A stretch of 10,566 nt of DNA, from the NCBI GenBank assembly GCA_905214995.1, contig CAJMOT010000084.1:1-10566 (forward strand), written 5' to 3'. Position 1 is the first letter of the stretch. Every line of letters starts with the position of its first letter. The position numbers and the translations under genes are program-made. The stretch is from an uncultured bacterium. GTDB taxonomy: Bacteria; Verrucomicrobiota; Verrucomicrobiia; Opitutales; Intestinicryptomonadaceae. The notes beneath the pieces were generated by a model, which was not told the DNA's origin, made no database searches, and saw only the letters and a list, made by a program, of their open reading frames with translations. Shown in pieces: positions 6,626 through 10,566 of the stretch.

Positions 6626-7663
6626 CTATCCGCGCCTGCGGTATGCCGCAAGCCCCAATGCCGCAACTGCAAATGCAACCGCATAAACGGCGGGTTCCGG
6701 AACAGCGGTTATGCCCGTGATGTTGCCGTTGTCATCGTAGGCGAAATCTACGTTTTGGTAGATCGTTCCCGACTGGTCCATAACGGATATGTTCGTATTA
6801 TCGGCGGAAAATGCGATGCTCGTACCGTCGTCCGCCTTAAATATGTCGGAAAAATTTACGGGTTCAATTCCGTCGAGAATTATGCTTAGATTTTCAACCG
6901 AAAGATCGTTTGCCGACGACACGAATATTTCTGCGGATTCCGAAACTTTCAAGTTTGACGCATTCAATGAATCGACCCTGACCGTGGCGGCGTCCGTCAC
7001 TGAAAGTTTATTGGAGCCTTCCACGACGATATCGGTTCCCGTAAAATTCGTGGTTCCGGAAAATATGACATCGGCGTCGTTATATGTCACGCCCCCATAA
7101 TTGCCGCCGTCGATAAGAAGCCTGTTTCCCGTAGTGAATGCGACATCTTCCATTTTCATTGATCCCGCGATTTTATAGGTGATTCCCGTGGCGCCGCCGG
7201 TGAGGGTCAAGGAGCCGCCTTTCGTATTAAAAGATCCGAAGGCGGAGACATCCAAATAGGCGGCCGAGACATCGGCGTTGGAGGCCGAGAATTTGCCGTC
7301 CACATCCATATAGCTGCTAAGATTGAGTCTTACGCCGTCCCTAAGGATGAGGGCGGATTTCAATTCGGCGGTTCCGCCTATCGTGAGAGTTGTAAAATAA
7401 AACCCTCCGGTCTGGTCGGCTTCCTGCCCTTTGGCGAAAATAACGTCTATGGGCGTTAATTCATTGTTCCAATAGGAATTTTTTATATCCGCATAATCCC
7501 TGCTTGAATCGGCGGAACCCCATGAATAATGCACATTTTCTCCGTATTGATTGGCGGTATTGTTTTGCGATACCGTATATACGCGGGCTTCAAGCGCAGT
7601 CGAACCGGCGAGTAAAACCATCGCAATATGCGTTGTCAGGTTTTTAGATATATCGGTTTTCAT
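6626..7663 (-). CDS. Secreted beta-rich PEP-CTERM protein
   Basis: A 345-residue exported protein of unknown specific function. A signal peptide spans about 1-26 (charged start, hydrophobic IAMVLLAGSTALEA). The mature region has a YSWGSADSS motif near its start, recalling YYYWGDSAGG in the convergent gene, then a low-Cys, Ser/Asn/Thr-rich sequence with repeated short hydrophobic stretches (TLTGGATGITYKI, VSDAATVRVDSL-like) typical of beta-helix or autotransporter-type passengers. The last 25 residues are VPEP, a hydrophobic segment and YRRRG, the same length and layout as the tail of its neighbour. The gene is visibly more A+T-rich than the flanking housekeeping genes. No clear Shine-Dalgarno sequence precedes the ATG at 7663, and TATAAT directly overlaps the start codon on this strand, so I cannot place a promoter. 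No exosortase is nearby. Confidence 0.82.
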   Translation of the reverse strand: MKTDISKNLTTHIAMVLLAGSTALEARVYTVSQNNTANQYGENVHYSWGSADSSRDYADIKNSYWNNELTPIDVIFAKGQEADQTGGFYFTTLTIGGTAELKSALILRDGVRLNLSSYMDVDGKFSASNADVSAAYLDVSAFGSFNTKGGSLTLTGGATGITYKIAGSMKMEDVAFTTGNRLLIDGGNYGGVTYNDADVIFSGTTNFTGTDIVVEGSNKLSVTDAATVRVDSLNASNLKVSESAEIFVSSANDLSVENLSIILDGIEPVNFSDIFKADDGTSIAFSADNTNISVMDQSGTIYQNVDFAYDDNGNITGITAVPEPAVYAVAFAVAALGLAAYRRRG

Positions 7664-7872
7664 TATATTATTAGTATTGGTCGGGTTTAACTCCAGAAGT
7701 GCAGAGCAAGTTGCCGCATTGTATTTTGGCGTTAAATTTCCCGAAAGATGAAAATGAAAGTCGAGAATTTTATTGAAGAATTCTAATTAATATTCCATAC
7801 AATATTATTTGCTTTGCGCTTGGCGCGGCATGTGAGGGTAAATCCCAAATCCATACTCCGCTAATTTTGGCA
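7664..7872. other. A+T-rich intergenic region upstream of the second PEP-CTERM gene
   Basis: No open frame of note and no RNA gene is recognised in these 209 bases. The region must hold the promoter of the minus-strand PEP-CTERM gene, but I find no convincing -35/-10 pair. Its right end carries one copy of an imperfect direct repeat (7856-7882). Confidence 0.4.
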
Positions 7873-7882
7873 TTTGACCCGT
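7856..7882 (+). repeat. Imperfect direct repeat, copy 1
   Basis: The core CCGCTAATTTTGGCATTTGA followed by CCCGT resembles 8185-8211 (CCGCTGACTTTGGCATCGAA, CCCCGT), sharing CCGCT, TTTGGCAT and CCCGT at nearly the same spacing. Read in the matching frame, the copies give SANFGI-stop-P and PADFGIEP, so the likeness extends to the codon level. The two copies bracket the transposase remnant. Confidence 0.4.
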
Positions 7883-8172
7883 TTAACCAGCGATTATGCA
7901 AGCTATTATTGATGGGAGCGAAAGAATGCAAAGATAATATAAAACACTCAAAAGCGATTATGAAGACAATTAGATGGGAAATGCAGATAGAGTTTGAGGC
8001 TTTGGCTAATGCAATAAGCTAACGGTTTGCGCCGCTAATAAGAATGTGGAAGTTCGCAAAGAATAACGGAATAAGCGAAACTTTTCGGCGCAAGATGAAG
8101 CTAATCAGACGATTAGTTTATGGCTATAAAAACTTTAAAAATTATAAATTGAGGCTTCTCGCCCAATATGGC
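7873..8172 (+). pseudogene. Decayed C-terminal fragment of an ISL3-like transposase
   Basis: One frame from 7873 is open except for a single TAA at 8020-8022. After the stop it reads RFAPLIRMWKFAKNNGISET (8023-8082), then FRRKMKLIRRLVYGYKNFKN (8083-8142) and YKLRLL. This matches the C-terminal pattern I recall for ISL3-family DDE transposases (x-RMWRF-x-KNNGI-x-E-F-x-KMKLIQR-AYGFRNF-NYRLRV). The part before the stop (7873-8019) is plausible as the preceding helical region but is not diagnostic on its own. The N-terminal and catalytic regions are missing, and I see no intact terminal inverted repeats, so this is a relic. The fragment ends close to the tRNA terminator. An ATG-initiated frame at 8044 runs on into the tRNA-Ala gene and is not a real gene. 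Confidence 0.7.
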
Positions 8173-8184
8173 ATTTTCGGCAAT

Positions 8185-8211
8185 CCCGCTGACTTTGGCA
8201 TCGAACCCCGT
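8185..8211 (+). repeat. Imperfect direct repeat, copy 2
   Basis: The second copy of the repeat at 7856-7882, directly after the last recognisable transposase codons. It could be the remains of an element's end or of its 3' coding end, duplicated by a second nested copy. Confidence 0.4.
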
Positions 8212-8221
8212 CGGAATATGC

Positions 8222-8254
8222 AAAAAAAACGCAACCCTGCGGATTGCGTTTTTT
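8222..8254 (-). terminator. Intrinsic terminator of the tRNA-Arg/tRNA-Ala unit
   Basis: On the minus strand, AACGCAA (within 8254-8244) pairs with TTGCGTT (8234-8228). The stem extends through an A/T tract to 11 bp and ends in a run of eight T residues. It begins 8 bases after the tRNA-Ala 3' end. Confidence 0.88.
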
Positions 8255-8261
8255 CAAAATG

Positions 8262-8334
8262 TGGAGCCGATGAGGTTCGAACTCACGACCTCTAGAGTGC
8301 GATTCTAGCGCTCTTCCAACTGAGCTACGGCCCC
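8262..8334 (-). tRNA. tRNA-Ala (anticodon CGC)
   Basis: The minus strand folds as a 73-nt cloverleaf: acceptor GGGGCCG/CGGCTCC, D-stem GCTC/GAGC, anticodon stem CTAGA/TCTAG with loop ATCGCAC (anticodon CGC, reading GCG), variable AGGTC and T-loop TTCGAAC. The alanine identity pair G3-U70 is present and the discriminator is A73. CCA is not encoded (the next bases are CAT). It is the second gene of a two-tRNA unit, 13 bases after tRNA-Arg. Confidence 0.95.
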
Positions 8335-8347
8335 GATTCGGAAAGGC

Positions 8348-8420
8348 CAGGGGCAGGGGGACTCGAACCCTCGACCAACGGTTTAGAAAACCGCTGCTCT
8401 ATCCACTGAGCTATGCCCCC
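8348..8420 (-). tRNA. tRNA-Arg (anticodon TCT)
   Basis: The minus strand folds as a 73-nt cloverleaf: acceptor GGGGGCA/TGCCCCT (with a G1-U72 wobble), D-stem GCTC/GAGC, anticodon stem GCGGT/ACCGT with loop TTTCTAA (anticodon TCT, reading AGA), variable TGGTC and T-loop TTCGAGT. The T-stem GAGGG/CCCCC has one A-C mismatch at 50-64. The discriminator is G73. CCA is not encoded. Confidence 0.94.
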
Positions 8421-8454
8421 AGTTCCCTTGGATTTCCCAATTCGTATTCGCGTA

Positions 8455-8482
8455 AATCTACTTTTGGAGTTCCGCATGTCAA
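8455..8482 (-). promoter_or_regulatory. Promoter of the tRNA-Arg/tRNA-Ala unit
   Basis: On the minus strand TTGACA (8482-8477) is followed after 16 bases by TAGATT (8460-8455), and the tRNA-Arg 5' end lies 34 bases further on. This spacing suits a stable-RNA promoter with a short 5' trailer for RNase P to remove. Confidence 0.65.
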
Positions 8483-8538
8483 GACGTTTTATCGGCGCAT
8501 CCCCATTTTTTTTGGGATTGGGGCGCGGGCATTGTCTA

Positions 8539-8567
8539 TTGACATATTTCAAAACAAACGCAATAAT
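8539..8567 (+). promoter_or_regulatory. Promoter of rhaB
   Basis: A consensus TTGACA (8539-8544) and AATAAT (8562-8567) are separated by 17 bases. The rhaB ATG lies 35 bases downstream, giving a leader of about 29 bases. It is divergent from the tRNA promoter, with 56 bases between the two -35 boxes. That gap contains a T8 run flanked by CCCCA and TGGGG. I see no clear operator for a rhamnose regulator. Confidence 0.6.
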
Positions 8568-8602
8568 CGCCAACAAAAACAATATCTGCTCCGCGTCAAA
8601 AA

Positions 8603-10027
8603 ATGGGCAAAACATACCTCGCAATAGATCTCGGCGCCGGAAGCGGGCGCGTAATTGCCGCCGCTTTCGACGGCAAAAAACTTTCGCTCGAAGAAGTTTC
8701 GCGCTGGGAGAGCCGTCCGGTGAAAATCGGCGGCTCCTTCCATTGGGACGCGGACGCCATATTCTCCTCGATATTGGGCGGCCTGCGCGCGGCAAAGGCG
8801 AAGTGCGGAAATTCGATAGTCTCTCTTGGAATCGACACGTGGGGCGTCGACTACGGGCTTCTCGACTCCTCCGACAGGCTCGTTTCAATGCCCTACATCT
8901 ACCGTGATTCGCGGACGGAGGGAATGGAGGAAGAGGTGTTCGCCAAAATTCCCAGGAGTGAAATATACGCTCGCACCGGAATACAGTTCATGTTTTTCAA
9001 CACGATATTCCAACTCGCCGCCGACGCTCGCGCGGGCGCTTTCGAGCGGGCGGAGACTTTCCTGATGATGCCGGATCTCATCGCGTTCATGCTTTGCGGG
9101 GTAAAGGCCAACGAGCGCACCAACGCCTCCACGACGCAGTGCTACAATCCCTTTAAGCGCGATTGGGATTGGGGCATACTCGAAAAAATCGGCGCGCCCG
9201 AACGCCTCTTCAAGAGCGGGTTCGCCGAGTGCGGAACCTGCCTCGGGTCCCTGCGCCCCGATCTGCGCGCGGAATTTGGCGACATAAAAGTGGCGTGCGT
9301 CGCCACCCACGACACCGCTTCCGCCGTCGTCGCGACCCCGTCGGTTGAGCGCAACCCCGCGTATGTAAACAGCGGCACGTGGTCGCTGGCGGGCCTCGAG
9401 CTCGACTCTCCAATAGCCAATGCCGAATCGCTTTCGGAAAATTTCACAAACGAAATCGGCGCGGAAAATACGGTGAGGTTTCTCAAAAACATAACCGGAA
9501 TGTGGCTCGTGCAGAAGTGCAGGGAGTCGTGGAAGCGCGCCGGATGCGACGCGGACTTTCGGGAGCTCGAGCGCGAAGCGGCCCTCGCCGAGCCCGGGCG
9601 CACCGTCTTCGACGTGGATTCCCCCGAATTTTCCATGCCCGACGACATGCCTTCCGCGATAGTTTCCCACTGCCGCGAACGCTCGCTCGCGGTCCCGCGC
9701 ACGCGCGGGGAAATGTTCCGCGCAATCCAGGAAAGCATCGCCGCGAAATACGCCGGCGTGTTCGGCGGCATGAGGAGAATTTCCGGACTGGATTTCGGCA
9801 GAATCTGCATAATGGGCGGTGGGTCGAAAGACGCGATGCTCAACCAGTTCGCCGCTGACGCTACGGGCTGCGAGATTTCCGCGGGCCCGACGGAATCTAC
9901 GGCGTTCGGCAACGCGATAATGCAGATGAAGGCTTCGGGCGACATATCGTCGGTGCGCGAGGGCAGGGAGATAGCGCTCGCGAGCTGCCGTCCGGAGATA
10001 TTCGAGCCCTCCGCCCCCCGCGCATAG
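8603..10027 (+). CDS. rhaB: Rhamnulokinase
   Basis: A 474-residue FGGY-family sugar kinase that phosphorylates L-rhamnulose to L-rhamnulose-1-phosphate with ATP, the second step of L-rhamnose catabolism after RhaA. It matches RhaB along its length: the N-terminal phosphate-binding AIDLGAGSGRV (7-17), SLGIDTWGVDYGLLD (74-88), YRDSRTEGM (100-108), RTGIQFMFFNTIFQL (124-138), the catalytic-base region ATHDTASAV (234-242) with D237 at the E. coli position, NSGTWSL and KNITGMWL in the C-terminal half, and the ATP-site IMGGGSKDAMLNQFAADATG. ATG 8603 puts the phosphate loop at the usual distance. There is no Shine-Dalgarno sequence, only an A-rich stretch. A strong terminator follows, so it is transcribed alone, without rhaA, rhaD or a transporter beside it. 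Confidence 0.95.
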   Translation: MGKTYLAIDLGAGSGRVIAAAFDGKKLSLEEVSRWESRPVKIGGSFHWDADAIFSSILGGLRAAKAKCGNSIVSLGIDTWGVDYGLLDSSDRLVSMPYIYRDSRTEGMEEEVFAKIPRSEIYARTGIQFMFFNTIFQLAADARAGAFERAETFLMMPDLIAFMLCGVKANERTNASTTQCYNPFKRDWDWGILEKIGAPERLFKSGFAECGTCLGSLRPDLRAEFGDIKVACVATHDTASAVVATPSVERNPAYVNSGTWSLAGLELDSPIANAESLSENFTNEIGAENTVRFLKNITGMWLVQKCRESWKRAGCDADFRELEREAALAEPGRTVFDVDSPEFSMPDDMPSAIVSHCRERSLAVPRTRGEMFRAIQESIAAKYAGVFGGMRRISGLDFGRICIMGGGSKDAMLNQFAADATGCEISAGPTESTAFGNAIMQMKASGDISSVREGREIALASCRPEIFEPSAPRA

Positions 10028-10035
10028 ACGGAAAA

Positions 10036-10073
10036 GCGCGCCGGAAATTCCCATCTCCGGCGCGCCGTTTTTT
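10036..10073. terminator. Terminator between rhaB and the convergent holin-like gene
   Basis: GCGCGCCGGA (10036-10045) pairs perfectly with TCCGGCGCGC (10056-10065), followed by CG and six T residues (10068-10073) for rhaB. On the minus strand the same stem is followed by TTTT, so it can also end transcription of the convergent membrane-protein gene, whose stop lies 6 bases from it. Confidence 0.88.
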
Positions 10074-10078
10074 CGCGT

Positions 10079-10522
10079 TTATCTTGCCGCGCTCCTGCCG
10101 AAGTAGAATCCGACTATCGACATGAACGCGACCTTAAATTCGGACGGGATGTAGAAGCCCTTCGCGTATTCGATCGCCTGCCGCGTGTATTCGGGAACGA
10201 GTCCCCAGAGGAATCCGCCGCAGCTTTCCGTGCGCTCAACCGCCACGGGAATCGACGTCCACGCGAATATGAACGGCGCCACGACGAAGCTGAAAATCAG
10301 CGCCATTATTATGAGCTGCCTCACGCGCTGCCCGACCTGCGACTGGTCGCGCGCGGCGGCTTTGTCGGCGCTCTCGTCGGCGTCTTTGGCGACTTCGCGC
10401 ATTTTGTCTATCATCGCCATCTGTCTCTCGTGGGACTCTTTGCGCATGGACGAAATCCACGTGAGCGCGCCTCCGACGGCCGCCCCCGCGCCGGTGGCGC
10501 CGAGAATTTCCATTCCCTCCAT
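10079..10522 (-). CDS. Three-transmembrane holin-like membrane protein
   Basis: A 147-residue membrane protein. Helix 1 is the small-residue segment at about 6-24 (ATGAGAAVGGALTWIS). A charged, probably coiled-coil region spans 26-68, helix 2 is LIIMALIFSFVVAPFIFAW (70-88), and helix 3 is the C-terminal VAFMSIVGFYFGRSAAR (131-147). This layout, and the ending GFYFGRSA, recall three-helix holins of phages and gene-transfer agents, which permeabilise the inner membrane for lysis or release. ATG 10522 is chosen because GGAGGAGG stands four bases upstream and the ATG overlaps the stop of an upstream frame as TAATG. An in-frame ATG at 10552 has no such support. The holin role is inferred from topology. 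It could also be another small anchored protein, and no lysin is visible in the window. Confidence 0.6.
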   Translation of the reverse strand: MEGMEILGATGAGAAVGGALTWISSMRKESHERQMAMIDKMREVAKDADESADKAAARDQSQVGQRVRQLIIMALIFSFVVAPFIFAWTSIPVAVERTESCGGFLWGLVPEYTRQAIEYAKGFYIPSEFKVAFMSIVGFYFGRSAAR

Positions 10523-10566
10523 TATTCCTCCTCCTCCCGCGCGCCGGCCCACGCGTCGGCGAGCGC
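10522..10566 (-). CDS. C-terminal end of an upstream gene cut by the window edge
   Basis: On the minus strand, one frame entering from the right edge reads ALADAWAGAREEEE and stops at TAA (10524-10522). The final A of that stop is the first base of the next gene's ATG. The overlap and the GGAGGAGG inside this tail suggest a coupled operon, but 14 codons are too few to identify the product. Confidence 0.4.
   Translation of the reverse strand, partial: ALADAWAGAREEEE

Noticed and set aside
8044..8295. 83-codon open frame starting with MWKFAKNNG
   Set aside because: Only its first half resembles a transposase C-terminus. The rest crosses the tRNA terminator and ends inside tRNA-Ala, so it is treated as part of a relic.
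8885..10054. 389-codon open frame on the minus strand opposite rhaB
   Set aside because: rhaB matches its family end to end. The antisense frame is a G+C-bias shadow rich in Arg, Ala and Gly and would read through the rhaB terminator.
10523..10552. Ten-residue N-terminal extension (MGRRAGGGGI) of the holin-like gene
   Set aside because: The later ATG at 10522 has a strong GGAGGAGG site at proper spacing and a TAATG junction. The earlier ATG has neither.
1..10566. CRISPR array, riboswitch or replication origin
   Set aside because: No regularly spaced repeats, no recognisable riboswitch core and no cluster of DnaA boxes with an A+T-rich unwinding element were seen on reading both strands.

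Overview
The window looks like chromosomal DNA from a verrucomicrobial-type bacterium (Verrucomicrobiota, possibly a gut member of the Opitutae). This is an inference from several traits. Two secreted beta-rich proteins end in a VPEP-hydrophobic-RRR (PEP-CTERM) tail. Most coding sequence is G+C-rich, several starts lack a Shine-Dalgarno sequence, and rpsP-trmD-rplS are packed together. No rRNA or other definitive phylogenetic marker is present.

Layout. (1) 1-1568, minus strand: a ribosomal/tRNA-modification operon rpsP-trmD-rplS, read from a promoter at 1540-1568. A strong hairpin lies between rpsP and trmD, and a 132-nt near-palindrome begins at the rplS stop codon. The usual rimM gene is absent from this cluster. 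(2) 1833-3102: a WecE/RffA-type sugar aminotransferase on the minus strand, divergent from the next block. (3) 3074-4554, plus strand: an ADP-ribosylglycohydrolase-fold protein with substituted metal-site motifs, then a small single-cluster [4Fe-4S] ferredoxin with its own promoter and a clear terminator. (4) 4746-7663: two convergent PEP-CTERM secreted proteins sharing one perfect 16-bp hairpin as a bidirectional terminator. The second is visibly more A+T-rich. (5) 7664-8260: A+T-rich non-coding DNA holding a decayed ISL3-like transposase C-terminus and an imperfect direct repeat. (6) 8222-8482, minus strand: a complete tRNA transcription unit, promoter, tRNA-Arg(UCU), tRNA-Ala(CGC), terminator. 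(7) 8539-10073, plus strand: rhamnulokinase (rhaB) with promoter and terminator. (8) 10079-10566, minus strand: a three-helix holin-like membrane protein coupled by a TAATG overlap to an upstream gene cut by the window edge. This may be the border of a phage or gene-transfer-agent-like module.

How the parts work together. The window is mostly ordinary core genome: translation machinery, tRNAs, sugar-nucleotide and deoxysugar metabolism, and surface proteins. I did not find a convincing large undescribed system. The points most worth a second look are the giant hairpin after rplS, the substituted ADP-ribosylglycohydrolase, the recurring very short putative leaders, the transposase remnant beside the tRNA genes, and the holin-like gene at the right edge.
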